Assembly (NCBI RefSeq): GCF_016925535.1
Contig: NZ_CP070496.1
Span: 3,286,001 to 3,350,000 of the forward strand
DNA length: 64,000 nucleotides
Source of the DNA: Natronoglycomyces albus
GTDB lineage: Bacteria > Actinomycetota > Actinomycetes > Mycobacteriales > Micromonosporaceae
Direction of reading: 5' to 3'
Shown: piece after piece, positions 36,570-46,098 of the stretch
Position numbering within the stretch: the stretch's first letter is position 1
Layout of the letters: every line of letters starts with the position of its first letter
Made by a program: the position numbers and the translations under genes
The notes under the pieces: generated by a model
Databases searched by the model: none
What the model saw: the letters and a program-made list of their open reading frames with translations, nothing else
What the model was told of the DNA's origin: nothing

Positions 36570-37109
36570 ATGAGCACTATCGATGAACAAGGTCGGCCTG
36601 AGCCGCCTCCGAATGCTGATGAGCGGGCCACTTTGCTCGGTTTCCTCGACTTCCAGCGCGCCACTTTCGCCTGGAAGACTCAGGGGCTGGACTCATCTGG
36701 CTTGAGTGTCTCGGTCGGGGATTCGTCCATGACCCTTGGGGGAATGCTGAAGTACCTGGCCTGGGTGGAGCAGTATTGGTTTGCGTACTTTCTCCACGAC
36801 CGTACCCCAGAAGCTCCTTGGAAAGATGTGGATTGGGAGGCCGATCGCGACTGGGATTGGAATTCCGCGGCTGAGGACTCGCCCGATCAGCTGTATGCGC
36901 TGTGGAATGAGGCGGTCGCACGCTCGGGCCAACTGGTGGATGAGGCCCTTGCCGATGGCGGGGTGTCAACCATGTCCGCCAAGGCGTGGCCGGATGGGAC
37001 CCAGATTAGCTTGCGCTGGATGTTGTGCCACATGATCGAGGAAGACGCGCGGCATAACGGCCATGCTGATCTCATCCGCGAGACCATCGATGGGTTGACC
37101 GGGGAGTAG
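36570..37109 (+). CDS. DinB-family protein (DUF664)
   Basis: 179 residues. LLGFLDFQRATFAWKTQGL and LRWMLCHMIEEDARHNGHAD are the DUF664 signatures; the His residues of the last motif and the earlier ...MLKYLAWVEQYW form the metal site of the DinB four-helix bundle. Members of the superfamily are thiol-dependent transferases; the substrate is unknown here. Confidence 0.85.
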   Translation: MSTIDEQGRPEPPPNADERATLLGFLDFQRATFAWKTQGLDSSGLSVSVGDSSMTLGGMLKYLAWVEQYWFAYFLHDRTPEAPWKDVDWEADRDWDWNSAAEDSPDQLYALWNEAVARSGQLVDEALADGGVSTMSAKAWPDGTQISLRWMLCHMIEEDARHNGHADLIRETIDGLTGE

Positions 37110-37255
37110 ACGCGGTGGGGCCTCTTGTTGGGTCCCACTTCCCCTGGGCGAGTTCGCCGGGCTTTGGCCTGGTTCATCTGCGGCTAGCTTCTCTTGCGGG
37201 GTGGGCCAGAGACAGTCTTTGCTGAAAAATGTTCGAGTGGGATCAACCTATGCTA

Positions 37256-37279
37256 ATCTACAACCAAATGGTTGTAGAT
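37256..37279. promoter_or_regulatory. Probable ArsR autoregulatory operator overlapping the start codon
   Basis: Perfect 11-bp arms ATCTACAACCA and TGGTTGTAGAT with two bases between. It covers the ATG of the ArsR gene and lies just after TATGCTAAT, a likely -10, so bound repressor would block its own initiation. Confidence 0.7.
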
Positions 37280-37633
37280 GAATTGACCGACGAGGTCGTT
37301 GACGAGCTTTTCCACGCGCTAGCCGATGCCACCCGGCGTGACATCCTGCGCCGCTGCCTCGCCGGAGAGATGTCGGTGTCAGGACTGGCCGCGCAATATC
37401 CGATGAGTTTCGCCGCCGTACAAAAACACGTGGTCGTGCTCGAACGCGCCGGCCTGGTCACCAAGGAACGACATGGACGGGAGCAACGGGTGCGCACCGA
37501 CCCCGAGGCCCTGCGCAAAGCCAAACTGGCCCTCGATCAGCTGGAGGCGACATGGCGCGGTCGCATCGACCGCATGTCGGCCCTCCTGGCTGAGGACTCA
37601 GGCCACAATCCACCGAAAGGGACGAAATCATGA
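37268..37633 (+). CDS. ArsR-family regulator
   Basis: 121 residues, winged helix: LFHALADATRRDILRRCLAG, SVSGLAAQYPMSFAAVQKHV as recognition region, LERAGLVTKERHGREQRV as wing. No Cys metal site, so it belongs to the non-metal group that is usually paired with an AHSA1 gene. The start MVVDELTD lies inside its own palindromic operator. The stop overlaps the next ATG by four bases. Confidence 0.9.
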   Translation: MVVDELTDEVVDELFHALADATRRDILRRCLAGEMSVSGLAAQYPMSFAAVQKHVVVLERAGLVTKERHGREQRVRTDPEALRKAKLALDQLEATWRGRIDRMSALLAEDSGHNPPKGTKS

Positions 37634-38115
37634 CTGTGACCAGTGTCGAGAAAGATCTCGACTCCTGCACGTTGACGGTGACCGCCGAGTTCACCGCTCC
37701 GATTGAAAAAGTCTGGGAGCTGTGGGCCAACCCGCGCAAACTGGAGAAATGGTGGGGACCGCCGACCTATCCGGCGACGGTCACCGAGCACGATTTCTCC
37801 CCTGGCGGCGATGTCGCCTACCATATGACCGGCCCCGAGGGAGATAAAATCCCTGGCCGTTGGCGCATCACCGAGGTTGACCGGCCGACCTCGCTGGAGT
37901 TCGTCGACAGCTTCGCGGACCAAGAAGGCCAGGAGGTCGAATCCCTTCCCCAATCAGCGACCCGGGTGAACTTCGAAGAACACAACGGCGTCACGTACAT
38001 GCAGATGGTCTCCTCGTACGACACCCGCGAGCAGCTGGAGCAAATCGTCGCCATGGGGGCGATGGAGGGCATTAAACAAGCGATGGGCCAAATGGACGCC
38101 CTCTTGGACGAATAG
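37630..38115 (+). CDS. AHSA1/SRPBCC-domain protein
   Basis: 161 residues. FTAPIEKVWELWANPRKLEKWWGP and the C-terminal GMEG-like AMEGIKQAMGQMDALL are typical of the START-like AHSA1 proteins with a hydrophobic ligand cavity. Translationally coupled to the ArsR gene; AAAGGGA lies upstream of the ATG. Confidence 0.9.
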   Translation: MTVTSVEKDLDSCTLTVTAEFTAPIEKVWELWANPRKLEKWWGPPTYPATVTEHDFSPGGDVAYHMTGPEGDKIPGRWRITEVDRPTSLEFVDSFADQEGQEVESLPQSATRVNFEEHNGVTYMQMVSSYDTREQLEQIVAMGAMEGIKQAMGQMDALLDE

Positions 38116-38128
38116 AGGGAGACCGAAC

Positions 38129-38686
38129 ATGCGCACTTTCAAACTGCAAACCCAGGTCAGCGCCGACGGATACATGGCCGGTCCCAACGGCGAAATGGAC
38201 TGGGTCTCGCACCCGTGGTCAAGCGACCTTAGTTCCTATGTCGACGCTTTGACCAAGCCCGTCGATTGCATTGTCTTGGGCCGTAAGCTCGCCGAGGGGT
38301 TCATTCCCCATTGGGCTTCGCAGCCGGAAGGCGAGCAACAGTCCACTATCGACAAATTCAATACGACGCCCAAGGTTGTCATTTCCGATAGCTTGACCGA
38401 ATCGCCCTGGGAAAACGCCACGGTCAAGGGCGGGGACCTGGTGGAGACGATCAATCAGCTCAAGGACCAGCCCGGAGGCGACATCATCGCCTATGGAGGG
38501 GGAACGCTCGTCTCGGCGCTGCTGGCGGCGAACCTGGTTGACGACATTCACCTCTTCGTCAACCCGACGGCCATCGGCAAAGGCATGCCCGTGTTCACAC
38601 CGCAGGGATATCAGCAGCTCGAACTGGTTACCGCCACCTCATTTGCCTGCGGTATGGCGGTGGTGAACTATCGTCCGCGACCGTGA
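38129..38686 (+). CDS. Dihydrofolate reductase-fold protein, third gene of the ArsR operon
   Basis: 185 residues: TQVSADGYMAGPNGEMDWV, CIVLGRKLAEGFIPHW, and the NADPH-site text IIAYGGGTLVSALLAANLVDD with an intact triple Gly. Starts 13 bases after the AHSA1 gene with AGGGAGA, so it is part of the same transcript. ArsR-AHSA1-DHFR sets recur in actinobacteria; function unassigned. Confidence 0.88.
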   Translation: MRTFKLQTQVSADGYMAGPNGEMDWVSHPWSSDLSSYVDALTKPVDCIVLGRKLAEGFIPHWASQPEGEQQSTIDKFNTTPKVVISDSLTESPWENATVKGGDLVETINQLKDQPGGDIIAYGGGTLVSALLAANLVDDIHLFVNPTAIGKGMPVFTPQGYQQLELVTATSFACGMAVVNYRPRP

Positions 38687-38845
38687 TCCACAGATTCCCT
38701 CGATGCCTTTAGCAACCGCTGGCGGCCTCATATCCACGCTTCGACACTGGGGCGCCTCGGCGGCATTCCTCATATTTGGGACGCCGCCGAGGGCTCGGGT
38801 TAATCAACTTGTGCCCCTAGCGGTCGCCGCCCTAGGCTGAACCGC

Positions 38846-39220
38846 ATGTCTGTCATTGAAATCCACGGGTTCACCGTGGAGTATCTCGAGCCCACCGGGG
38901 AGCCGATCACAGCTGGAGGAGCCATCATCGACCTGATCGGCAATGCCTCGTTCAGTGGGGTGGACGTGATCGCGATACCTGTTTCCCGCCTCCACCAGGA
39001 TTTTTTCGACCTCTCGACACGGACGGCCGGTGAGATCATGCTCAAGGGGGCCAATTACGGCGTAGCCCTGGCCGTGCTGGGCGATATCGAACCATGGCGA
39101 CACGGCAGCGCGGCCTTCGACGACTTCGTACGCGAATCCAATCGCGGCACCAACATGTGGTTCCAGACCAACCGGGAAGAATTCGAAGCGCGCCTGGCCA
39201 CCCGCCCAGCGCGACGCTAA
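38846..39220 (+). CDS. DUF4180-family protein
   Basis: 124 residues. VIAIPVSRLHQDFFDLSTRTAGEI and VRESNRGTNMWFQTNREEFEARL are the family signatures. No enzymatic residues known. Start without a strong ribosome site. Confidence 0.85.
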   Translation: MSVIEIHGFTVEYLEPTGEPITAGGAIIDLIGNASFSGVDVIAIPVSRLHQDFFDLSTRTAGEIMLKGANYGVALAVLGDIEPWRHGSAAFDDFVRESNRGTNMWFQTNREEFEARLATRPARR

Positions 39221-39241
39221 GTCGCGGGCGGCCTCAAAGAA

Positions 39242-39814
39242 TCAGGGCATCTGCTCTGGATGTGATACCTCGCCTCGCCGCAGCTGAGCGACAATGTCTC
39301 GCAACCGAACGCCGAGAACGACGCTCAGCACTCCCCATGCCACCGCGAAGACACCGAAGGTCGTCGCCACCGTCGCGAATGGAGCATCGGGGCGTACGGC
39401 CAACAACAACGCCAAGACCACTGTGATGAGACCGATCGCGCCGAACAAACTCATTGAGGCGCCCTCGCCCTTAGATCGATAGGCCAGCACCATGTATCCG
39501 ATACCGGAGGTGAGGGCCCACGCCGCAGCCGTCCACAACAGTAGTGCAGTCGTTTTGTCCGGCCACGCGAGGATGAAGACCGCGATCAGGATTCCAACCC
39601 AACCTAGGACCAGCGGAATCCAACGATCCTCGCTGCGGCGCGTAAAACTGATGAAGATGGTGATGAGCCCATCGGCCAGCGCATAGCTCCCGAACAGGAC
39701 GATCGCGGTGACGAGTGAGAGGTCGGGCCATGCGATCAGAAGCAAACCAATGACTACTGCCAGCAGGCCCCGGGCGACGATGAGTCGCCATTTGACGGTC
39801 AGTACGGTGTCCAT
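39242..39814 (-). CDS. HdeD-family membrane protein (DUF308)
   Basis: 190 residues with six membrane spans in two-helix repeats (GLLAVVIGLLLIAWPDLSL; LGWVGILIAVFILAWPDKT), as in the acid-resistance protein HdeD. Ends in a basic/acidic tail. Start at ATG before TVLTVKWRL; the longer reading adds 16 residues with no similarity. Confidence 0.85.
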   Translation of the reverse strand: MDTVLTVKWRLIVARGLLAVVIGLLLIAWPDLSLVTAIVLFGSYALADGLITIFISFTRRSEDRWIPLVLGWVGILIAVFILAWPDKTTALLLWTAAAWALTSGIGYMVLAYRSKGEGASMSLFGAIGLITVVLALLLAVRPDAPFATVATTFGVFAVAWGVLSVVLGVRLRDIVAQLRRGEVSHPEQMP

Positions 39815-39851
39815 TTCTCGAACGTAACCCGAGTGCGCCTGGCGCGGAGCC

Positions 39852-39894
39852 GAATCGCCCACATCGCGAGCGTTTGTCGCGATGTGGGCGATTC
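39852..39894 (-). terminator. Terminator downstream of the peptidase cluster
   Basis: A perfect 18-bp inverted repeat (39852-39869 and 39877-39894) with a 7-base loop, 40 bases beyond the S66 gene. It closes the long minus-strand cluster. Confidence 0.8.
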
Positions 39895-39933
39895 TCGGGT
39901 GTGCCAGGTTCCGCGCTGGTGTCAGGTGTTCGG

Positions 39934-40863
39934 TCAGGTCAGGGCTGGAACGTCCAAGACGAGGGTTCCCGCGTCGGCGTCGAGGGTGGCGGAAACGCCT
40001 AGGGGGATGGTCCAGGAGGGGCGGCAGTGCCCAAAGCGAAATTCCTCCACTATGGGCACGTTGTAGTCACCGAGGCGGTCGATCAGGACCGCGCGGATCT
40101 GCTCGTAAGAGGGACGACAGTCCGTCCACGAACCCGCGACGACGCCCGCGAGGTTGTCAAGCCAGCCAGTGCGCCGCAATTGGGTGAGGATGCGGTCGAG
40201 CCGATAGTCTTCCTCTTCCAGGTCTTCGATGATGAGGATGCCGCCCTCGGCGCGAGCGCGGGTTTCGGGCGTTCCGATGCCGGAGGACAACAGGCTGACG
40301 CAGCCACCGAAAGTTACGCCTGTGGCCCGTCCCGGCACCAAGGTGCGGGCGGTGGTTGGGGCGATTTTCTGGACGCTTTCGGGTTCGAACAAGGTCTGGC
40401 GTAGGTGTTCTTGGGTTTCGCCGTCTTCGATAAACACTGTCCAGGCGGGCATGGGGCCGTGAATCGTGGCGACTCCTAGCCGTACGTTGATCGCCTCGTG
40501 CAATGGGGTGGCGTCGCTGAACCCCACATATGCCTTCGGCTCGAGCTGTCGCAACGCCTGCCAGTCAACGTGTTCGAGCATCCGTTGAGTGCCATAGCCT
40601 CCGCGGGCGGAAATGACCGCCGCGAAGGTGGGGTCGCTCCAGGCGGCTTGAAAGTCTCGGCCTCGGTCGGCGTCGGTCCCGGCCAGATAGGAGAACTGAG
40701 GGTGAGTGTCGAGTGTGTGGTCCAACAGGACTGGCTCAAGTCCCCAGGAGCGCATGACGTCCAGACCCGCCTGGAGTTTGTCGGGCGGGAACGGGCCGCT
40801 GGGGCTGATGATCGCCACCCGGTCGCCGGCTACGAGGCGGCGCGGTCGTCTCAAGGAAGTCAT
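39934..40863 (-). CDS. LD-carboxypeptidase (family S66)
   Basis: 309 residues. Ser of VGFSDATPLH (~117) is the nucleophile; Glu in IIEDLEEEDYR and His in FRFGHCRPSWTIPLG complete the S66 Ser-Glu-His triad. Family members cut L,D bonds in murein tetrapeptides (LdcA) or amide bonds in microcin C (MccF). The start overlaps the stop of the S9 gene by four bases. Last gene of the peptide uptake/degradation cluster, which favours a murein-peptide role. Confidence 0.92.
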   Translation of the reverse strand: MTSLRRPRRLVAGDRVAIISPSGPFPPDKLQAGLDVMRSWGLEPVLLDHTLDTHPQFSYLAGTDADRGRDFQAAWSDPTFAAVISARGGYGTQRMLEHVDWQALRQLEPKAYVGFSDATPLHEAINVRLGVATIHGPMPAWTVFIEDGETQEHLRQTLFEPESVQKIAPTTARTLVPGRATGVTFGGCVSLLSSGIGTPETRARAEGGILIIEDLEEEDYRLDRILTQLRRTGWLDNLAGVVAGSWTDCRPSYEQIRAVLIDRLGDYNVPIVEEFRFGHCRPSWTIPLGVSATLDADAGTLVLDVPALT

Positions 40864-42851
40864 GGTTGTAGTTTCACCTCGGTTCCGGTGGGGCCGTCGA
40901 AGCCGAATGTCTGGGCGTACAGCGAGTGTTCGGTCTCGATGGCGCTCTTGATGGTGGAGGCTCGCCGGAAGCCATGCTGTTCGCCCTCATAGGTGAGGTA
41001 GGCATGGGGTATGCCTTTACCCGCGATGCTTTCGAGGAGCTTTTCGCTTTGGATTGGTGGACAGATCGCGTCTTCGAGCCCTTGCAGGAGAACGAATGGT
41101 GCTGTGATTCGCTCGGCGTGGTTGACCGGGGAGCGGTCCCGGTAGCGGTCGGGCACCTCCGAGTAGGGCCCAATCAGGGTGTGCAGGTATTGGGACTCGA
41201 AGTCGTGGGTCTCATCGCCCATCCAGCCCGAGAGGTCGAGGATGGGGTATTGAATGGTCGCGCAGGCGTATAGCCCTGCGGCCGCTGGCGATGCCAATGA
41301 CGCCGCCGATGTCCAGCCGCCGGCGCTGCCGCCGCGAATGGCGAGGCGATCGGGGTCGGCCTCTCCTTCTTGGGCCAGTTGTCGGGCCACTGACGCGCAG
41401 TCTTCGACATCGACGATGCCCCATTGGTGACGCAGCCGGTTGCGGTATTCGCGTCCGTAGCTGGTGGAGCCTCCGTAGTTGACGTTGACCACGCCAATGC
41501 CTCGGGAGGTGAAGTAGGCCAATTCTAGGTCGAGTGTGGCCCGCACGTTGCTTGTTGGTCCACCATGGACCCACACTACGTATGGGGGAAGCTCACCTTC
41601 TCGAGCGGTACAGCGCGGGTTGCGGGGTGGATAGACGTGGGCGTGGACTTCGCGCCCGTCGACCCCGGCGAAGGTGCGTGACTGTGGCTGCGGATAGTAC
41701 GCCGGGTCGACCTGATCAGCGTGATGGTTGCCGATGACCTGCGCGGCTGTGGTTGTGGCGTCGACGGAGACGATCTCATAGCTAGTGGCCGGGCTGGCGG
41801 CGAGGCCGATGATGTCGTTTCTGTGCGCGGCGAGGGTGGGTGCCCACTCGGTCCAGGGGCCCTCGATGTTCTCGATCGTGCCCGTGGCGGGGTCCAAGAT
41901 ACCGAGTTTGCCTTCGCCTTTTCCGTGAATGGTGGCGATGCGCCCATCCTGGAGAATCTCGAACCAGCGCATACCAATGCTCCATAGTGGCCCGGCGTAT
42001 TCTCGCTCGTCTTCGTAGAGGTTGACCGCCTTTCCTGTGTCCTCATCGAGGCGGTACAGGTTCCACCAACCGGTGCGGTCGCTCGCGTAGACGAGCGTGC
42101 CGTCGGGGGCCCACTGGGCTTGGGAAATGGATTCGTCCCCGCCTCCTGCCACCGTGCGGATATTGGCGAAGACGCCCTTATCTGACACTTCTGCCACCTT
42201 CAACTCGGTGGCGTCCCAAGGCATGTCGGGGTGATTCCAGGAGATCCACGCGGCGCGGCTGCTGTCGTGATTAAGGCGCGGTCCCGTGGTGAAGCGGTCC
42301 GTATCGTCGGTCAGTTCCCGAATCGCCGAGCGATCGGCGGCGGCCGAACCGTCCAAGGGAATGGCGACGATGAGGCGCCGCAAGTCGGTGGGTTTGGGGC
42401 TGGTGAACTCTTCGAGAACGGCCCACACTTCACCCAGTTCGGGCCGAATGACCATGTCGCACCAGCGCAGGCCCGCCGCAATGGCCGGATCTGGCGTCAG
42501 CGGACGCGGTTGCCCTCCCAGATCAGGTTCGAACACGTAGAGGCGCTGGTCGTCATAGTGGGTGAAGACCAGCAGGGGGCCGCCAGTGGGACGGGCGTGT
42601 CCCGCCCAAGGCTGGCCGCCGTATTCGTGGACCCGGTTGCGTACGTTCCACGGCGCGGGCACGACCGTCTTAGTGTCTCCCGTCGCGTCACGCCGCACCA
42701 GAGCGCGGCGTCCGCCTTCGCTGGGGCGCGGGACGGTCCACCAGACCTCGGAGCCCACCATGCCGAGGAAACCGGGGCGTCCGTCGCCCTCGGCGACCAT
42801 GTCTACGGTGATCGGGGATGGCCAGGAACCGTATGGAAGCTCGGTGGTCAT
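40860..42851 (-). CDS. Prolyl oligopeptidase-family peptidase (S9)
   Basis: 663 residues: N-terminal seven-bladed propeller (~1-390) and a C-terminal alpha/beta hydrolase. Ser in RGGSAGGWT (~508), Asp in GLEDAICPP and His in GEQHGFR form the triad; WVHGGPTSNV is the oxyanion loop. Cytoplasmic (no signal peptide), so it would act on imported oligopeptides. The 91-base gap to the M20 gene is short enough for one transcript. Confidence 0.92.
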   Translation of the reverse strand: MTTELPYGSWPSPITVDMVAEGDGRPGFLGMVGSEVWWTVPRPSEGGRRALVRRDATGDTKTVVPAPWNVRNRVHEYGGQPWAGHARPTGGPLLVFTHYDDQRLYVFEPDLGGQPRPLTPDPAIAAGLRWCDMVIRPELGEVWAVLEEFTSPKPTDLRRLIVAIPLDGSAAADRSAIRELTDDTDRFTTGPRLNHDSSRAAWISWNHPDMPWDATELKVAEVSDKGVFANIRTVAGGGDESISQAQWAPDGTLVYASDRTGWWNLYRLDEDTGKAVNLYEDEREYAGPLWSIGMRWFEILQDGRIATIHGKGEGKLGILDPATGTIENIEGPWTEWAPTLAAHRNDIIGLAASPATSYEIVSVDATTTAAQVIGNHHADQVDPAYYPQPQSRTFAGVDGREVHAHVYPPRNPRCTAREGELPPYVVWVHGGPTSNVRATLDLELAYFTSRGIGVVNVNYGGSTSYGREYRNRLRHQWGIVDVEDCASVARQLAQEGEADPDRLAIRGGSAGGWTSAASLASPAAAGLYACATIQYPILDLSGWMGDETHDFESQYLHTLIGPYSEVPDRYRDRSPVNHAERITAPFVLLQGLEDAICPPIQSEKLLESIAGKGIPHAYLTYEGEQHGFRRASTIKSAIETEHSLYAQTFGFDGPTGTEVKLQP

Positions 42852-42942
42852 TGGTTTCGCCTCTCCTTAGCCGTGTATTGGCGTCGTCGCCGGGCGCGAC
42901 GTCGCGCCGCAGCGTGGGCCTGGTGGCCCCATTGGCTGGGCG

Positions 42943-44286
42943 TTAGGCGCCTCGCAGCACATCTTCGAGCACCCGCACCCCAAAGTGCAAGCCCTCAACT
43001 GGCACTCGCTCGTCTACTCCGTGGAACATCGCCCCATAGTCGTAGCCGGGAGGTAGCAGCAACGGCGAAAAGCCATAGCCGATGATGCCCAGGCGGGAAA
43101 ACTGCTTGGCGTCGGTTCCACCGGACATGCAGACCGGCACCGGGTGAGCCTCAGGGTCGAACGCTTTCAGCGAAGCACGCATCCGGTCGAATAGTGGCGC
43201 GTCCACTGGCGCGGACAAAGGCACCTCCCGATGGTGGAAGTCCCATGAGACAAGGTCCCCCGTCAGCGCGTTCATCGTTTCGATGAACTCCTCTTCGGTC
43301 CCGGGCAGCATCCGGCCGTCTACCTGAGCCGTGGCGAGTTCGGGAATCACATTGACCTTGTATCCGGCGTGGAACACGGTGGGATTGGAGCTATTGCGCA
43401 CTGTGGATTCGACTAGTTGCGCCGCCGAGCCCAACTGGGCCAGCAGCGCGTCGATGTCGAAATCGGGTTCATCGAAGTTGGCCTCCACGCCATAGAGGGA
43501 GGCGATCTCGGTCAACGCCGCCCGCACGGTCGGAACCAGCCGCACCGGCCAGCGATACTCGCCAATGCGGGTGATGGCTGCGGCAAGGTGGGACACGGCG
43601 TTGTCCGCGTTGACTTTCGAGCCATGCCCGGCCCTGCCACGGGCCGACAGGTCAAGCCAAGCTGTGCCCCGCTCGCCAGCGCCGATGGGGTAGATACGCA
43701 GCCCCTCCTCGGCGTGGAAGGTATAGGCCCCAGATTCGCTGATGCCCTCGGTACAGCCCTCGAAGAGGTCGCGGTGTTGATCGGCCAGGAAACCGGCGCC
43801 GTATTCGGCCGAGGCTTCCTCATCGGCGGTGAAGGCCAGCACGATGTCTCGGCGGGGGCGTTGGCCGCTGCGCTGCCAATACCGGGCCACCGCCAGAATC
43901 ATCGAGTCCATGTTTTTCATGTCGATCGCTCCGCGGCCCCACACGACGTCGTCGCGGATCTCCCCACAGAAGGGGTGGACCGACCAGTCGGCGGCCTCGG
44001 CCGGCACTACGTCGAGATGTCCATGGACCAGCAGGGCCTCGGCGCTGGGGTCGGAGCCGGCGATACGGGCCACGACATTGGAGCGGTTGGGGGCCATTTC
44101 GAGGATGGTCGCCTCGATTCCGGCCTCGGCCAGTTGCTCGGCCACGTATTCGGCGGCGGGCCTTTCGTTGCCGTCGCCACCGCCGCGATTGGTTGTGTCG
44201 AAGCGGATCAAGTCGGAGGTGAATCGGACAACCTCGTCCAAGGCGCGCTGGTCGACATTGCCGGTAGCGGGTTCGAGGTCAGCCAT
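42943..44286 (-). CDS. M20-family metallopeptidase
   Basis: 447 residues. Two-zinc site: VHGHLDVVPA (His and following Asp), GRGAIDMKNMD (bridging Asp), TADEEASAEYG (catalytic Glu and ligand) and the C-terminal MFHGVDER (His). The dimerisation domain is inserted at ~200-320 (SARGRAGHGS). Acts on dipeptides or N-acyl amino acids; substrate undefined. The start overlaps the end of the M55 gene by eight bases. Confidence 0.92.
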   Translation of the reverse strand: MADLEPATGNVDQRALDEVVRFTSDLIRFDTTNRGGGDGNERPAAEYVAEQLAEAGIEATILEMAPNRSNVVARIAGSDPSAEALLVHGHLDVVPAEAADWSVHPFCGEIRDDVVWGRGAIDMKNMDSMILAVARYWQRSGQRPRRDIVLAFTADEEASAEYGAGFLADQHRDLFEGCTEGISESGAYTFHAEEGLRIYPIGAGERGTAWLDLSARGRAGHGSKVNADNAVSHLAAAITRIGEYRWPVRLVPTVRAALTEIASLYGVEANFDEPDFDIDALLAQLGSAAQLVESTVRNSSNPTVFHAGYKVNVIPELATAQVDGRMLPGTEEEFIETMNALTGDLVSWDFHHREVPLSAPVDAPLFDRMRASLKAFDPEAHPVPVCMSGGTDAKQFSRLGIIGYGFSPLLLPPGYDYGAMFHGVDERVPVEGLHFGVRVLEDVLRGA

Positions 44287-45112
44287 ATTCTTCCTCCATC
44301 GCTGCGGATACCACTGTGGTCACTGCTTTGAAGCTGCGGATTGTCTCGTACATGGTCGCTGCGGTGTAGCCGATGCGCCGCTCCTGAGTTTGTTCCACCC
44401 CGGGGATGACGGTGGCGGCCCCGACTAGGTGGCTGGCGTCGAATTCGACTTCCATGGTGAAGGGGCCGCCGTTGATCGGCTCGTGCCGTACGGCCAGTGC
44501 CGCCGAGAGGCGCGCGGCATCGCTGATGTCGGCCGCGGTGCGTTCGGGAGGTCGGCACAGGGCCGCGTAGCGGGACACACAGTCTTTGACGGCGACGCCT
44601 AGTGCCGAGGCCGCGTAGCCTTTGGCGTCGTGGAGTGTCCTGTCGTCGCCGGTGATCAGGATGACCGGCACGCCGTATTCGGCCGCGAGGTGGGCGTTGA
44701 GGTGCCCTTCGGAGGCTCGGACGCCATTGAGCCATACCCCGGTGATGGAGTTGGCCAGGTAGGTATGCGCGAGGACGCCTTCGGTCCCCGCGCCGGTGTG
44801 ATAGCCCAAGAAGACGACGCCGTCTATGTCCGGCCGCTGAATGCCCTCCATCATGGAGAGTTCCTTGTGGCGGCCGGTGATCATCTGCGCGCGCTCGTCT
44901 AGCTGTTCTAGCAGCAGGTTACGCATTGTCCAGTGGGCCTCATTGATAAGCACCTCGTCGGCTCCGCCGTCCATGAGGCCCCGAATGGCCGCGTTGACGT
45001 CGGAGGTGAACACCGGTCGCAGCCGCTCCCACTGTGGGCCGCCCGGCAGCACGTCGGCCGGGCACGTCACTCCGGTGGCGCCCTCCATGTCGGCGCTGAT
45101 TAGGACTTTCAC
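44279..45112 (-). CDS. dppA: M55 D-aminopeptidase (DppA-like)
   Basis: 277 residues. Zinc ligands as in Bacillus DppA: SADMEG (Asp and Glu near the N-terminus), NEAHW (His), LGYHTGAG (His) and ASEGHLNA (Glu). DppA hydrolyses D-Ala-D-Ala and other D-amino-acid peptides in the cytoplasm. GTG start overlapping the stop of the upstream ABC gene (GTGA), so translationally coupled to the transporter. This links the transporter to D-amino-acid-containing peptides. Confidence 0.92.
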   Translation of the reverse strand: MKVLISADMEGATGVTCPADVLPGGPQWERLRPVFTSDVNAAIRGLMDGGADEVLINEAHWTMRNLLLEQLDERAQMITGRHKELSMMEGIQRPDIDGVVFLGYHTGAGTEGVLAHTYLANSITGVWLNGVRASEGHLNAHLAAEYGVPVILITGDDRTLHDAKGYAASALGVAVKDCVSRYAALCRPPERTAADISDAARLSAALAVRHEPINGGPFTMEVEFDASHLVGAATVIPGVEQTQERRIGYTAATMYETIRSFKAVTTVVSAAMEEEYG

Positions 45113-46098
45113 GACCGCACCTGTTGTTGGCGCAGAGCGTGCAAGTGGCAAGCGACCGCGTGCTCGGTGGAATCTGGCGACAGAATCGGCAGGTCCCGGC
45201 CCCGGCAGGAATCGATCACCGGTTGGGCCCGGCCCGAGGCCACTTCTTGGCAGCGTGGGTTGTACCGGCAGCCACCCGGCACGCTCGTGGCGTCAGGTAG
45301 TTCCCCAGCCAGCACGATCGGTTCGGGCAGGGGCGACTCGGGCAACACCGAGACCAACGCTTGCGTGTAGGGATGTTGTGGGTCGGTGAGAACCTGCTCG
45401 ACCGGTCCTTGCTCCACAATGCGCCCCAAATACATGATGGCGATGCGGTCGGCGATGCTCCAAGCTAGCCCCAGGTCGTGCGTGATGACCAGAGCGCCAA
45501 GGTTCATCTCCTCCCGCAGCCGCAGCAGGAGGGCCAGGATCTCACCTCGCACCGAAGCGTCCAGTGAGGCGACGGGTTCATCGGCGATGATGATCTTCGG
45601 GTCCAGCACTAGCGCCCCGGCGATCACCGCGCGCTGCCGCTGCCCACCGGAGAGCTCGTGTGGGTATGACAAGAAGAAGTTTTCCGCCGGGCGTAGGCCA
45701 GCCCTCGCCAGCGCGTCGGCGACCCGTTCGGTCTCGTTGTCGGTGATGCCATGGATGCGCAGGCCCTCGGCCACCGCGTCATAGATGGTGTGGCGCGGGT
45801 TCAAGGCTCCGGAAGGGTCTTGCAAAATCAACTGCACCTTGCGCCGGTAGGCCTTCATGGCCCGCGTCGAGTGCCGCAACGGTATCTCTCCAAAGGAGAC
45901 AGTGCCGCCGGTGGCTTTCTCCAACCCCAACAAGGTGCGGGCCAAAGTCGTCTTACCGCAGCCGGACTCACCGGCCAAGGCGACGATCTCTCCCGGGGCG
46001 ACATCAAGGTTCACCCCGGCCACCGCCCGGGCCGTCCGGCCACCGGGAAGTCCGAACTCCACTCGAAGATCCCGGGCCGACAATAGCTCAGAGGTCAC
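45109..46098 (-). CDS. dppF: Oligopeptide/dipeptide ABC transporter ATPase, DppF type
   Basis: 329 residues. Walker A GESGCGKTT, signature LSGGQRQR, Walker B IIIADEPVASLDAS, switch His in VITHDLGLAWSIAD. The C-terminal oligopeptide-type tail has the Cys motif CRYNPRC...C. AAAGGAG precedes the GTG start, which overlaps the dppD stop (GTGA). Confidence 0.93.
   Translation of the reverse strand: MTSELLSARDLRVEFGLPGGRTARAVAGVNLDVAPGEIVALAGESGCGKTTLARTLLGLEKATGGTVSFGEIPLRHSTRAMKAYRRKVQLILQDPSGALNPRHTIYDAVAEGLRIHGITDNETERVADALARAGLRPAENFFLSYPHELSGGQRQRAVIAGALVLDPKIIIADEPVASLDASVRGEILALLLRLREEMNLGALVITHDLGLAWSIADRIAIMYLGRIVEQGPVEQVLTDPQHPYTQALVSVLPESPLPEPIVLAGELPDATSVPGGCRYNPRCQEVASGRAQPVIDSCRGRDLPILSPDSTEHAVACHLHALRQQQVRS

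Noticed and set aside
43417-44331. 304-codon plus-strand frame opposite the M20 peptidase gene
   Set aside because: Shadow of a gene with all metal ligands intact; ending overlaps two genes.
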